Made by a program: the position numbers and the translations under genes
Shown here: positions 43,989 to 52,676 of the stretch, in pieces
Layout of the letters: every line of letters begins with the position of its first letter
How positions within the stretch are numbered: position 1 is the stretch's first letter
Notes under the pieces: generated by a model
Databases searched by the model: none
Told to the model about the DNA's origin: nothing
The model's input: the letters and a program-made list of their open reading frames with translations, nothing else
Origin: an uncultured Candidatus Saccharibacteria bacterium
GTDB lineage: Bacteria; Patescibacteriota; Saccharimonadia; Saccharimonadales; Saccharimonadaceae
Direction: 5' to 3'
Length of the DNA: 64,000 nt
Assembly: GCA_938030095.1 (NCBI GenBank)
Contig: CALHGK010000005.1
Location: forward strand, 62,001-126,000

Positions 43989-44726
43989 TTAGCTATATGA
44001 CATGTTACGTCTTGGTGCAGCGCTCCCCACATGCAGTGCCGGACGGACGCGCATTGGCGCACTACCACGAGTGGCTTTGCCGAGACGTTGGCGCACTTGG
44101 CCGTGCAAGACTGTCCCTGAGACAACACTACCATGAATCAATGTTTCGCCAGCAAAGAGTGTACTTGTCCAGCGCTTGCGTTGTTCGCAGTCTGGTGCTT
44201 GGAGATTCTGCAAGACGAGTGCGCACCACAGTTGTCGGGTCATTAGTTGGCGCGTGTCGGAGCCGTTGACAGTGTATATATTCCTGGGCTGTGCAGTGAT
44301 ATCGTTGTAACTACCCATCGCTAGGCCAGCGTCAGAGATAATGGTAACGAAGAGTGTCCAAGGAGCTGCAAGGTCAGTATGGTTAGCGCCAAGAGGAAGA
44401 CGCTCATCGACGAAGTCTGGTTTGGTTATCTCAGGTTGGCTGCTGCGGATATGTTTGCTTTGAGATCGGCGCACATCAAACAAACGGGCGTTCGGCACTA
44501 GGAGCGGGCCATAGATAGCCTCCTCAGCGAAGGGGTAGCTTTGGAAGTGTCGTGACAGATCGCTAGATAGCGTTGCAACCGTATCCCAGACCGATGTGTC
44601 AAAGGCGCTCCGCAGATAGGCTTCAGTTGGTACAGGAATACCAGCTTTGGCTAAGGCACGAGCAATTGATGGGTACTGGGTCCAGCCACTGTTGGCGAGT
44701 TGAGTGAGTATGACCGAATGAGACAT
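43989..44726 (-). CDS. Soluble protein of unknown function
   Basis: The 245-residue protein has an AAAGGAGGAAT ribosome site before the ATG at 44726 and TATAAT about 22 bases further up. Sequence shows a helical start (QLANSGWTQYPSIARALAKAG) and a beta-rich rest (APWTLFVTIISDAGLAMGSYND). No membrane helix or known motif. The 43756-43988 stretch after it shows no gene. Confidence 0.65.
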   Translation of the reverse strand: MSHSVILTQLANSGWTQYPSIARALAKAGIPVPTEAYLRSAFDTSVWDTVATLSSDLSRHFQSYPFAEEAIYGPLLVPNARLFDVRRSQSKHIRSSQPEITKPDFVDERLPLGANHTDLAAPWTLFVTIISDAGLAMGSYNDITAQPRNIYTVNGSDTRQLMTRQLWCALVLQNLQAPDCEQRKRWTSTLFAGETLIHGSVVSGTVLHGQVRQRLGKATRGSAPMRVRPALHVGSAAPRRNMSYS

Positions 44727-44829
44727 ATTCCTCCTTTGTTGGCTAAATATTATAACGACGACATGTCCACAACTGCCATGCCTGGTACGAGGTTGCGCTT
44801 GCCTTCTATGAGATGACGGCGTATAGTGG

Positions 44830-45014
44830 TTATTTCTGCTGAGTCTTTTGATTAAGCTGCACTTGAAGGTCAAACACTTGTTTGCCAAGCGAGTCGACTG
44901 CGCTGTGGTAGCTGCTTTGCAAGGCTACGGCCCAACCGATGAGCGATAGGAGGCCGATGGTAAGCACCGCTAGCCATACAATAATGATTTTATCGGATAA
45001 TTTTTGCTCTTCAT
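44830..45014 (-). pseudogene. Short bitopic membrane protein, frameshifted in an A run
   Basis: TATACT lies six bases before an ATG at 45014, the usual leaderless spacing, but that frame stops after 14 codons. One extra A in the A5 run (45001-45005) would join it to a frame encoding KLSDKIIIVWLAVLTIGLL (a membrane helix) and a coiled-coil-like end to 44830, about 61 residues. Without that A the downstream frame would need a TTG far upstream inside the neighbour. It is a frameshift, a slippage-expressed gene or a base-call error. Confidence 0.6.
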
Positions 45015-45110
45015 AGCCGTAGTATAGCAGAAGGTAACAATTATATGCAATGAAGTTTTGCAATAAGCAATAGTATGATATTGCTAATACAATCGTAAAA
45101 TTCCTAATGA

Positions 45111-45458
45111 TTATTCCAACCAAGCTGCAAGGTTATTGCCTGCTGGGTCTTGAAAATGAAAGCGTTTGCCGCCCGGAAATGTAAAGATCTCCTTTGTGAT
45201 TGTACCGCCAGCAGCCTATACATTGTGGTATGCAGTATCTAAATCTGCAACATGAATAACAATGAGTGGTGCTGGTGCTGGGTCCTCGGCGTTGATACCG
45301 CTCTCAGTAACACTGTCTGGCGTGTCTGCGTAGTCGTTGCCATACATAGTGTATGACCAGCCAAATACATTGCCGTAAAATGCCTTTACTGCAGCCAACT
45401 CTACAGCGCCTTGGGCTGGGAACTCGATATGATCTATGTGGTTATCTGCGTTGCTCAT
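45111..45458 (-). pseudogene. Glyoxalase/VOC protein broken by one in-frame TAG
   Basis: The 115-codon frame encodes a VOC-fold protein: HIDHIEFPAQ, then VKAFYGNVFGW, then after the stop AAGGTITKEIFTFPGGKRFHF and DPAGNNLAAW. The only defect is TAG at 45216-45218, in the DTAYHNV-x-AAGG linker, where family members often have Lys, Glu or Gln. A CAG-to-TAG change fits. Both halves are otherwise intact, so the damage is recent or a base-call error. Confidence 0.8.
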
Positions 45459-45485
45459 AGCCCTATTGTGCCGTTTGCGCATACT

Positions 45486-45508
45486 AAAAACACGCCACTA
45501 TGGGCGTG
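45486..45508 (-). terminator. Terminator of the tRNA at 45528-45603
   Basis: CACGCC pairs with GGCGTG, with TTTTT on the reverse strand. Confidence 0.8.
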
Positions 45509-45527
45509 CTATGACTAATCTTTACAA

Positions 45528-45603
45528 TGGTGGGGGCGGCTGGACTTGAACCAGCGGCCAACAGGTTATGAGCCCGCTGCTCTGACCACTGAGCTACGCC
45601 CCC
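45528..45603 (-). tRNA. tRNA with CAU anticodon (Met or lysidine-type Ile2)
   Basis: GGGGGCG pairs with CGCCCCC in the acceptor stem. The D arm is GCTC-AGTGGTC-GAGC, the anticodon loop is CTCATAA, the T arm contains GGTTCAAGTCC, and CCA is encoded. Of the three CAU tRNAs here this is the likelier TilS substrate, since the one at 47742 looks like elongator Met, but identity is not certain. Confidence 0.9.
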
Positions 45604-45647
45604 AGATCCACTTGCCACATTATACCGTATTGTTGGCGTATATGCTA

Positions 45648-46280
45648 CTAGTAGTCGAGCTTCTTAGGGGTTTTTGGTAGTTTTGGACGCACTACATATT
45701 CTCCAGCGGCGGCATCCCGGGGGCTGAATAATCTTTTTCGTGCGCTTCGCTGTGGCCTATTGCTGTGCTGAGCGGCAGTTTGGGATGGGTGAGTGGTTTT
45801 AGCGGCATCACGCACTTTTCGGCGGTATGCAACGATTGCATAGAATTGCTCCGTCGCCTCAGTGCGGCACTTTTCATATTCTTGTGGTGACATGCCAAAA
45901 AGATGGTTGGCAATGGCGTGATCGAGCTCTCGCCAAGCATTGACAAGTTCGGGAGTAGAATGACGAGTGCGTTTGCGCTCAAGCGCATTAACAAAGCGTT
46001 GTCGGGCAAGGAGATCATCAAATGTAGGCCGCTTTGGCTGCATTTCAGAGGTAGAACCATCTGTGGTATGAGTGTTGGGGTGTATTGCGGGTATAGGCTC
46101 GGTTTGTTCATGATCGGCAGAATAAGAAGTATCGCTATCACCAAATAGCTCGCCTTGTATTGCTAGTTGGGCTACCCGTACTGTTGCATGTGTCGCAGCA
46201 CGAACCACTGTTTCTGGTGAGATTGAAGACTCTAGACTGCGTTGTCGAGCAGCCTCTTGAGAAGGTTGTTTGTATGTCAT
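45648..46280 (-). CDS. Cytoplasmic protein of unknown function, charged and partly disordered
   Basis: The 210-residue protein has a helical start (ATHATVRVAQLAIQGELF), a polar linker, a helical middle (DDLLARQRFVNALERKRTR, then WRELDHAIANHLFG) and a basic, Pro-rich end. TATAAC lies nine bases before the ATG at 46280. No family recognised. Confidence 0.65.
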   Translation of the reverse strand: MTYKQPSQEAARQRSLESSISPETVVRAATHATVRVAQLAIQGELFGDSDTSYSADHEQTEPIPAIHPNTHTTDGSTSEMQPKRPTFDDLLARQRFVNALERKRTRHSTPELVNAWRELDHAIANHLFGMSPQEYEKCRTEATEQFYAIVAYRRKVRDAAKTTHPSQTAAQHSNRPQRSARKRLFSPRDAAAGEYVVRPKLPKTPKKLDY

Positions 46281-46418
46281 CTTGCATTGGTTATAGCACA
46301 GAGGTCGACACCTGGCAAGTCTATGAGCGATTTTTGGCAAAAATTGTGGTGCACAGCGTATTTTTTATTCACCACAGCTTTTGCAGCAACTGCGCGGTCT
46401 ACGGTATAATAGAAGCCT

Positions 46419-46877
46419 ATGAAGTTTGTGTTCAGCGACACTACCAAGCGTCACATCATCTACAAGATTAAGCATGATTATCTCCAGCTCAATACCATTG
46501 TGCTGGCGCTTGCGCTCGTGATTGCGACATACCTTGCCTGGCAGTCGGTGGCACGTCTCCAGCAGAACTATACGCAGCAGCGCGAGCTAGAGACGAAACG
46601 GCGGCAGCTTGTCCTCACCGAGCTCGAGACGCAAACCTTGCAATACCAAAAGAACTTCCGCGAGAGTGATGAATATAAAGAGCTTGCTGCTCGTGAGAAA
46701 CTTGGCCTAGTGGCACCTGGCGAGAAGGTGATTGTGCTGCCCAAGAACAGCCCCGAAGCGCACGACCCACCAACCGATAAGCCTACCAACCCCGATGCGC
46801 AGAGTAGCAACTTCGAGCAGTGGGTGACCTTCCTCTTTGGTGGTGCAGCCGAGCAGGCTCAGCAAAAGGATAAATAA
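46419..46877 (+). CDS. FtsB/DivIC-like septum protein
   Basis: The 152-residue bitopic protein has a cytoplasmic start of about 26 residues, one helix (about 27-45) and an external coiled coil (about 46-90, with QQRELETKRRQLVLTELETQ). The short EKLGLVAPGEKVIVLP motif that follows is typical of FtsB/DivIC. It would link early and late cell-division proteins. TATAAT lies eight bases before the ATG. The initiator tRNA follows. Confidence 0.85.
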   Translation: MKFVFSDTTKRHIIYKIKHDYLQLNTIVLALALVIATYLAWQSVARLQQNYTQQRELETKRRQLVLTELETQTLQYQKNFRESDEYKELAAREKLGLVAPGEKVIVLPKNSPEAHDPPTDKPTNPDAQSSNFEQWVTFLFGGAAEQAQQKDK

Positions 46878-46959
46878 CAAGCGGGGAGCGGAAATCTTGA
46901 TATTCAGGTGGTAAATCCTTGACAACTGGCATTCATCACTGGTAGAATAAGAATCGTAA

Positions 46960-47038
<79 letters not shown>

Positions 47039-47045
47039 GGTAAGG

Positions 47046-47069
47046 ACCCTACCACATGGTAGGGTTTTT
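47046..47069 (+). terminator. Terminator after tRNA-fMet
   Basis: ACCCTACC pairs perfectly with GGTAGGGT around ACAT, followed by TTTT. Confidence 0.9.
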
Positions 47070-47484
47070 GCTTTGGTGTCTTGGGAGGGTAGAGAAGAAT
47101 AAGTTTGGCACTCGTCTCGGCACCCTATTAGTCCCGCTACCACTGATGTTTAGCAGTGTGCCATGAGTGCTATGCGAGTTATCAGAGTCTCACATCAGGC
47201 ATGCGCTGGTGAGCATTTTGCACGCCTCTGATGTAGTCAGCAACGGCTCGTGCCATCTTGGCGAATGACTTAGGGGTAAGCGCGTGGCAGAGGTAATAAA
47301 AATAACCTGAGAGGTGGCATATAACACAACAAGCAAAGGGCTGCCCTAGAATGGTGAGAGATACCGAGATAACAGGGATAAATATGAAAAAACTAAAATA
47401 AGAAACAATTTGTTTGCATTTTGTTCGCATATATGCTAGGATCGAGGTAGGTCGATAATGACAACACAAAAAAAGAGGGTAGAT
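47070..47484. other. Intergenic stretch of about 400 bases
   Basis: It holds two CAGAGGTA-type words (47288 and, in the next gene, 47585) and a TATGCT box near 47430 that may serve the small gene at 47485. A reverse-strand open frame here is low in coding character and is not called. Confidence 0.3.
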
Positions 47485-47601
47485 ATGCGAAAAAAGACGA
47501 AAGAAACCATACTCGCCACCTGGAATCGGTCGCGTAGTATGGCAGAGCTGCGGGCATTCATTGCCGCGCGCCACAGCAAACTAGCAGAGGTAGAGCTCTA
47601 A
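47485..47601 (+). CDS. Small basic protein, 38 residues
   Basis: The frame encodes RKKTKETILATWNRSRSMAE and a second helix, AELRAFIAARHSKLAEVEL at its end. AGAGGG lies upstream of the ATG, and a hairpin follows the stop. Two amphipathic basic helices suggest a nucleic-acid or membrane contact. It is short enough to be chance, but the flanking signals favour a real gene. Confidence 0.5.
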   Translation: MRKKTKETILATWNRSRSMAELRAFIAARHSKLAEVEL

Positions 47602-47608
47602 ACGATCG

Positions 47609-47641
47609 AAAGCACCTTGGGTGATATGCCTGAGGTGCTTT
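47609..47641 (+). terminator. Hairpin after the 38-residue gene
   Basis: AAAGCACCT pairs with AGGTGCTTT around a 15-base loop. The T run is weak. Confidence 0.6.
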
Positions 47642-47699
47642 GAATATATCCCTATTACTATTCATCCTCGTACATCAGAAATAGGCTATAGCCTTGGAT

Positions 47700-47730
47700 A
47701 AAAAACAAAACGGCGCACTCATCGTACGCC
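47700..47730 (-). terminator. Terminator of tRNA-Met
   Basis: CGGCGTAC pairs with GTGCGCCG (one G-U pair), followed by TTTTGTTTTT on the reverse strand. Confidence 0.8.
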
Positions 47731-47741
47731 GCCTATCATAC

Positions 47742-47818
47742 CTGGTAGCACCGACTGGGATCGAACCAGTGACCTCAGGCTTATGAGTCCTGCGCTCTAA
47801 CCGGCTGAGCTACGGTGC
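47742..47818 (-). tRNA. tRNA-Met (CAU), probably the elongator
   Basis: GGCACCGTAGCTCAG start, CTCATAA anticodon loop, AGGTCACTGGTTCGATCCC T-arm region and encoded CCA resemble bacterial elongator tRNA-Met. Confidence 0.92.
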
Positions 47819-47950
47819 CAAACATGACGCATTATAGCAGAGAATTGGCAAGAAGGCTAGGGCTCAGGCGAGTGTTTTGGCGTTCTTTTTTGCCCAGGCC
47901 AGTGGTATAATAGAGAAAACGCCCAATCAGGAGTTAAGGAGAACCACCAC

Positions 47951-49339
47951 ATGATACGACGACCACGCTACGATTATGATTTGTTGGTGCTGGGTAGTGG
48001 TGCAGCCGGCAGTACTGCAGCTTTGGTGGCGGCCCGGGCAGATAAGAAGGTGGGGCTGATTGAGGCAGACACCTTTGGTGGTGAGACGCCCAATTGGGGA
48101 GATATCCCCGTTAAGACGTTGCTGGGTGTGGCACAACTCTACAATCGCATCCAACGTGGTCACCAGTTTGGGCTTGATACATCGCGAGTGGATTTTGACT
48201 ACCCAGCCATCCAGCATTGGAAAAATACAGTGGTAGAGCGAACTGGCGCGGGTGATAATGAGCACTACTATAATCAGCAAGGGATCGACACATTCTACGG
48301 CAAAGGTGTCTTGCGCGACCAGCACACCGTGACGATTGGCGACCATGAAGTGACGGCAGGGCATATCTTGATCGCAACAGGGGCACACGTGACCCAGCCA
48401 GCGATTGCAGGCATTGAGACGATCGATTGGCTCACGCCGCGTACTGCCCTCAAACTGAGCCGCCCGCCTCGCAGCCTGTTGATCATTGGTGCGACGACTG
48501 TGGCGATTGAGCTAGCGCATTTCTTTGCGACCTTTGGTAGTACGGTGTCGGTGGCAGAGCAGTCATCACGCATTTTGCCGACCGAGGACGAAGAGGTTAG
48601 TGAGGCAGTGAGCAGCCTCCTACAGCGCGACCAACCACTGTCGGTCCTAACGCAAACGACGATTCGCTCCCTCATGCGTGGTCCAAGTGGTAATGTGATC
48701 GTCCAATACATCCGTGGTGGTATTGAGCGGACGATGGAAGTAGAGCGTGTTTTGGTGGCAACCAAGCCAGAGCCGACCATCGATATTGGGCTTGATAATG
48801 CCGAGGTAACGTATTCGCCCGATGGTGGTGTTGAGGTCAATCAATTCTTCCAAACCAACGTGCGGCATATCTATGCGGCGGGACACGTGCTAGGTAATGA
48901 TGTGCCAACCCACACCGTCTTGAGCGAGGGCCGGCTAACAGCGCACAACATCCTTCACCCTAAATCGCAAATGACGCTCGACTACGAGTTAGTGCCGCGC
49001 GCTACCTTCATCTACCCAGAGGTAGCCAGTGTGGGCTTTAATGAAGATGACTGTATTAAGCGCGATCTCAAGATCAATAAGGTGTTAGTACCGCTCGGGA
49101 TGATTGCCCGTAGCAATACAAGTGACTTCCGTGAGGGATTCGTCAAGCTGATTAGCGACAAACAAGGGATATTGCTCGGCGGGACGATCGTCGCTCCACG
49201 TGCTAGTGAGCTCATCCAAGAGGTCACTCTCGCCATCAAACACGACCTCACTGCTGAGCAGCTGGCAGAGCTCCCACATGTTTTCTTAACGTGGAGCGAA
49301 GCAGTGCGGACTGCGGCAAGCAAATTATCCCGTAAGTAG
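47951..49339 (+). CDS. Flavin disulfide-reductase family protein lacking redox cysteines
   Basis: The 462-residue protein has the FAD-binding GSGAAGSTAALVAA start, an NAD(P)-binding IIGATTVAIELAHFFATFG near 178 and AAGHVLGN before the dimer domain, as in dihydrolipoamide dehydrogenase. The redox-active C-x4-C is replaced: the segment reads GGETPNWGDIPVK, with Thr and Asp at the Cys positions. The C-terminal HPT-x-SE base motif reads FLTWSE. It therefore cannot act as a disulfide reductase; a quinone or other acceptor reductase is more plausible. AAGGAG precedes the ATG and TGG-TATAAT lies about 40 bases upstream. Confidence 0.88.
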   Translation: MIRRPRYDYDLLVLGSGAAGSTAALVAARADKKVGLIEADTFGGETPNWGDIPVKTLLGVAQLYNRIQRGHQFGLDTSRVDFDYPAIQHWKNTVVERTGAGDNEHYYNQQGIDTFYGKGVLRDQHTVTIGDHEVTAGHILIATGAHVTQPAIAGIETIDWLTPRTALKLSRPPRSLLIIGATTVAIELAHFFATFGSTVSVAEQSSRILPTEDEEVSEAVSSLLQRDQPLSVLTQTTIRSLMRGPSGNVIVQYIRGGIERTMEVERVLVATKPEPTIDIGLDNAEVTYSPDGGVEVNQFFQTNVRHIYAAGHVLGNDVPTHTVLSEGRLTAHNILHPKSQMTLDYELVPRATFIYPEVASVGFNEDDCIKRDLKINKVLVPLGMIARSNTSDFREGFVKLISDKQGILLGGTIVAPRASELIQEVTLAIKHDLTAEQLAELPHVFLTWSEAVRTAASKLSRK

Positions 49340-49804
49340 AGAGATCTGTTTTGTAGCTGAGGCATTTTTACCTTTTTAGTTTTGGCTGCTTAATAATCTA
49401 GGAGTTTGAGCTTTTTTAGCTCGACACTACCGGATTAGTTTTTTATTCTCTGCTACTTCTAAGAAGTAGAGCGGTATAGAGGAAAAGAGTGGAAATTGCT
49501 AAAGCCTGAGCAATTAGGCGAAAAAGAAAAAAATTGAATATACTACCGCATTCTTCATAAAAACAGAGAAGATTATGGTGCAAATTGCATAGAGCGTGGC
49601 TTATTGCTTTGCTGTATATTACGAAAAGCTGTGACCACATTGCGAGACTTTAGAGCTTACAAGAAGCCCACTGGTGAAGACTCTGCCACGCTGGCTTGCA
49701 TCGGCGTGTTGCTAAAATAGCAAAGAGTATCCACTTTCAGCTCCATTTAAGCAAGGCGGGGCATACTACCCGTAGTAGCACACGCTACCTCCTCCTCTAT
49801 TATG
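49340..49804. other. Gene-free 465-base stretch
   Basis: No protein gene is convincing. TATATT near 49615 followed about 190 bases later by a terminator-like hairpin leaves room for a small RNA, though no known RNA family is recognised. Confidence 0.3.
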
Positions 49805-49839
49805 CAAGCCGTCGTTCCTCCTCCCGGGCGGCTTGTTTT
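49805..49839 (+). terminator. Hairpin resembling a terminator, no gene before it
   Basis: CAAGCCG pairs with CGGCTTG around a 17-base loop, followed by TTTT. Confidence 0.5.
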
Positions 49840-49914
49840 GTGTCTTGCGCCTAGCATATTGCGCATAATAAAACTAGTATTTACTCCTCTTTGCAAAATG
49901 AATATACTATTGCC

Positions 49915-50763
49915 ATGGCATATCTTGTTGCAGTGTCTGGTGGTGTGGATAGTGTGGTGCTCTTGGATGTGATGGCAGCGCAGGCGACGGAGCCGTTGAT
50001 TGTGGCGCATGTTGATCATGGGATTCGGGGTGAAGCGTCGGCGGCGGATGCGCGATTTGTGGCAGCACTGGCGGCGCGCTATGGACTACCCTTTGTGTCT
50101 ACCCGGCTAGAGCTTGGGCCGAATGCGAGCGAAGCAGTAGCGCGAGAGGCTCGGTATGATTTTTTGCTCGATACAGCAGCGCAGTACCAAGCACCAGTGG
50201 TAACAGCACATCACTTGGACGATTTGGTAGAAACAGTGGCGCTTAACTTGGCGCGTGGGACGGGCTGGCGTGGGCTGGCCGTGCTGAATCGCCCCGGGGT
50301 GGAGCGGCCACTACTGGGCTGGCGCAAGGCAGATATCCGCGCCTATGCACTGGCTCATCGCCTGGAATGGGTAGAGGATGAGACGAATGCGAGTGACCGC
50401 TACACACGCAATCGGCTGCGGCGCTGCATTCAGCGGCTCCTCACGGCAGAGCAGGCGGCGCAGATTACCTCGCTGCGAGATCGGCAACTTGCGCTGCGCC
50501 ATACGATTAATGATGAAGTGCAGCACCTCTTGCCGCAATTTGCGGCTGAGCGCTATGGATTTATTATGATCGACGAAGCAAGCGCTCAGGAACTATTGGG
50601 TGCGATGATCATGTGGGCGGGTGCGCCGCGCCCAACCCGTCCGCGGCTCGAGCGTGCGGTGCTGGCCATCAAGACTGCTCGCCCAGGCAGCCGCCATGTG
50701 GTGGGCGATGGCGTGTATTTGCAGTTTGGCCCTCGGCAATTCACTGTAGAAGTGGTACAATAG
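49915..50763 (+). CDS. tilS: tRNA(Ile)-lysidine synthase
   Basis: The 282-residue PP-loop ATPase has VSGGVDSVVLLD at the start, AHVDHGIRG near 37 and HHLDDLVET near 100. It converts C34 of the CAU-anticodon tRNA-Ile2 to lysidine so that it reads AUA. It has the core plus a short C-terminal part, smaller than E. coli TilS but like compact forms. TATACT six bases before the ATG fixes the start. The window also contains CAU tRNAs, one of which may be its target. Confidence 0.93.
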   Translation: MAYLVAVSGGVDSVVLLDVMAAQATEPLIVAHVDHGIRGEASAADARFVAALAARYGLPFVSTRLELGPNASEAVAREARYDFLLDTAAQYQAPVVTAHHLDDLVETVALNLARGTGWRGLAVLNRPGVERPLLGWRKADIRAYALAHRLEWVEDETNASDRYTRNRLRRCIQRLLTAEQAAQITSLRDRQLALRHTINDEVQHLLPQFAAERYGFIMIDEASAQELLGAMIMWAGAPRPTRPRLERAVLAIKTARPGSRHVVGDGVYLQFGPRQFTVEVVQ

Positions 50764-50813
50764 ATCAGATTACCGTGTGAGAATGCAAGCGAACGAAAGG
50801 AGTGAGTTCCCTG

Positions 50814-52658
50814 ATGAATAAAAAACCGTCGAAAGCGACCAATGCCCTGCGTCTAGGGCTGTTTTGGGCGATTGTGGTGCTGGGTGTGCTGGCATTTTGG
50901 GCGATTAATTCGCCGCAGGCCAACCTCAAGGAGGTGCCGCTCTCGGACGTGGTGAACCGGGCAAATAATGGCAAAATTGCCAAGATCGAGATCCAAGGCA
51001 ATGAGCTGACCGTTACGCCCAAAGGCCAGTCTAAGCCGACCGAGCGCAGCCTCAAAGAGAATGGCACTATCTATACCCAAGGACTCAAGCACGACAAAAC
51101 AGAGGTAAAGGTGCAAAATGAGTCACAGACAGGCCTGCTGTTTTGGAATCTCGCACCAATTGTCCTGTCGGTCGTGCTGTTTGGCGTTCTCTTTATGTTT
51201 ATGATGCGCCAAGCTCAGGGGCAGAATAGCCAAGCGATGGGCTTTGGCAAGAGTAAGGCCAAGCTGTATGGCCTTGACAAAGAGCGGGTAGTATTTGATG
51301 ACATTGCTGGCAACGAAAACGCCAAGCAAGATTTGCAAGAGGTGGTGGACTTCCTCAAGCACCCCAAGAAATATCAGAGCCTCGGCGCTAAGATTCCTAA
51401 AGGGATTCTCCTCGTCGGTAACCCCGGTACTGGTAAAACGATGTTGGCGCGAGCGGTTGCAGGCGAGGCTAACGTACCGTTCTTTTCCATTAGTGGCTCA
51501 GAGTTTGTGGAGATGTTTGTTGGTGTGGGGGCAAGCCGGGTACGCGACCTCTTTGCTAAGGCCAAGAAGAATGCGCCAGCTATTATCTTCATTGATGAGA
51601 TTGACGCTGTGGGGCGCAAGCGTGGCTCTGGCATGGGCGGTGGCCACGACGAGCGCGAGCAGACACTGAACCAGATTTTGGTAGAGATGGACGGCTTTGA
51701 GGCGGATACAAACGTGATTATCCTGGCGGCAACCAACCGGGCCGATGTGCTCGACCCAGCACTGTTGCGCCCAGGTCGCTTCGACCGCCATACGACGATT
51801 AGTCTGCCCGAGCGCAAAGACCGTGAGGCGATCCTCAAGGTGCACTTCAAGAACAAGCCAACTGATGCGTCGGTCGACCTCGACAAGCTCGCCGCCAAGA
51901 CAGCCGGTAGCAGTGGTGCCGACCTCGCAAACATGGCCAACGAAGCAGCAATTATTGCCGCACGCCGCGGCAAGAAGACGATCACTAACCAAGACCTGAC
52001 CGAGGCCTTTGAAAAGGTGGCGATTGGCCCCGAGCGCAAAGCCAAGGTAATGACCGACCATGAGAAAGAGCTTACGGCGTACCACGAAGCGGGTCATGCC
52101 ATTGTGGGGCATGTCTTGCCTGATAGTGACCCGGTGCATAAGGTAACCATCATTCCGCGTGGTGGCACGGGCGGCGTGACATGGTTCTTACCTCCAGAAG
52201 ACAAAAGCTACACCAATGTATATGAGTTTAAGGACATTCTAGCGCGAGCAATGGGTGGGCGCATTGCTGAGAAGCTGATTTATGGCGATGACGGCATTAC
52301 AACTGGGGCAGGCAGCGACTTGCGCAAAGCGACGGAGATTGCCCGCGATATGGTGATTGAGCAGGGTATGGGTGCAAAGCTTCGCGACCAAGTCTTCCAC
52401 GAAGACAATGGCGGCATGGTGTTCGACAAGATCACTCACGAGCGGCCATATAGTGATGCGACTGCTGAGGCGATTGACCACGAGGTAGAGGCGCTTATCA
52501 AAGAGGCTTCTCGCCGTGCTGAGATTGTCCTCTCGCACAACCGTCCAGCGCTTGAGAAGCTCAAAGATGAGCTGCTTGTTCACGAAACACTAGAAGAAGA
52601 CGAAGCTAAGGCTGCAATGGCAGATGCCACTTTGCCAACGGAGGCCAAGCTCCACTAG
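50814..52658 (+). CDS. ftsH: ATP-dependent zinc metalloprotease FtsH
   Basis: The 614-residue membrane protease has helices at about 16-35 and 108-128. A AAA+ domain follows with Walker A GNPGTGKT near 200, Walker B IIFIDEIDAVG near 258 and LLRPGRFDRH in the second region of homology, then the zinc site HEAGH near 425. It degrades misfolded and regulatory membrane proteins. The ATG at 50814 gives the usual short cytoplasmic start; a GTG at 50802 sits directly on the GAAAGGAG site. Confidence 0.97.
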   Translation: MNKKPSKATNALRLGLFWAIVVLGVLAFWAINSPQANLKEVPLSDVVNRANNGKIAKIEIQGNELTVTPKGQSKPTERSLKENGTIYTQGLKHDKTEVKVQNESQTGLLFWNLAPIVLSVVLFGVLFMFMMRQAQGQNSQAMGFGKSKAKLYGLDKERVVFDDIAGNENAKQDLQEVVDFLKHPKKYQSLGAKIPKGILLVGNPGTGKTMLARAVAGEANVPFFSISGSEFVEMFVGVGASRVRDLFAKAKKNAPAIIFIDEIDAVGRKRGSGMGGGHDEREQTLNQILVEMDGFEADTNVIILAATNRADVLDPALLRPGRFDRHTTISLPERKDREAILKVHFKNKPTDASVDLDKLAAKTAGSSGADLANMANEAAIIAARRGKKTITNQDLTEAFEKVAIGPERKAKVMTDHEKELTAYHEAGHAIVGHVLPDSDPVHKVTIIPRGGTGGVTWFLPPEDKSYTNVYEFKDILARAMGGRIAEKLIYGDDGITTGAGSDLRKATEIARDMVIEQGMGAKLRDQVFHEDNGGMVFDKITHERPYSDATAEAIDHEVEALIKEASRRAEIVLSHNRPALEKLKDELLVHETLEEDEAKAAMADATLPTEAKLH

Positions 52659-52676
52659 GAGCAGGGAGGTATATCA

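Noticed and set aside
47182..47574. Reverse-strand open frame of 130 codons
   Set aside because: It overlaps the 38-residue gene and its flanking signals, has no ribosome site or promoter box, and its sequence is Cys- and aromatic-rich in the way of non-coding frames.
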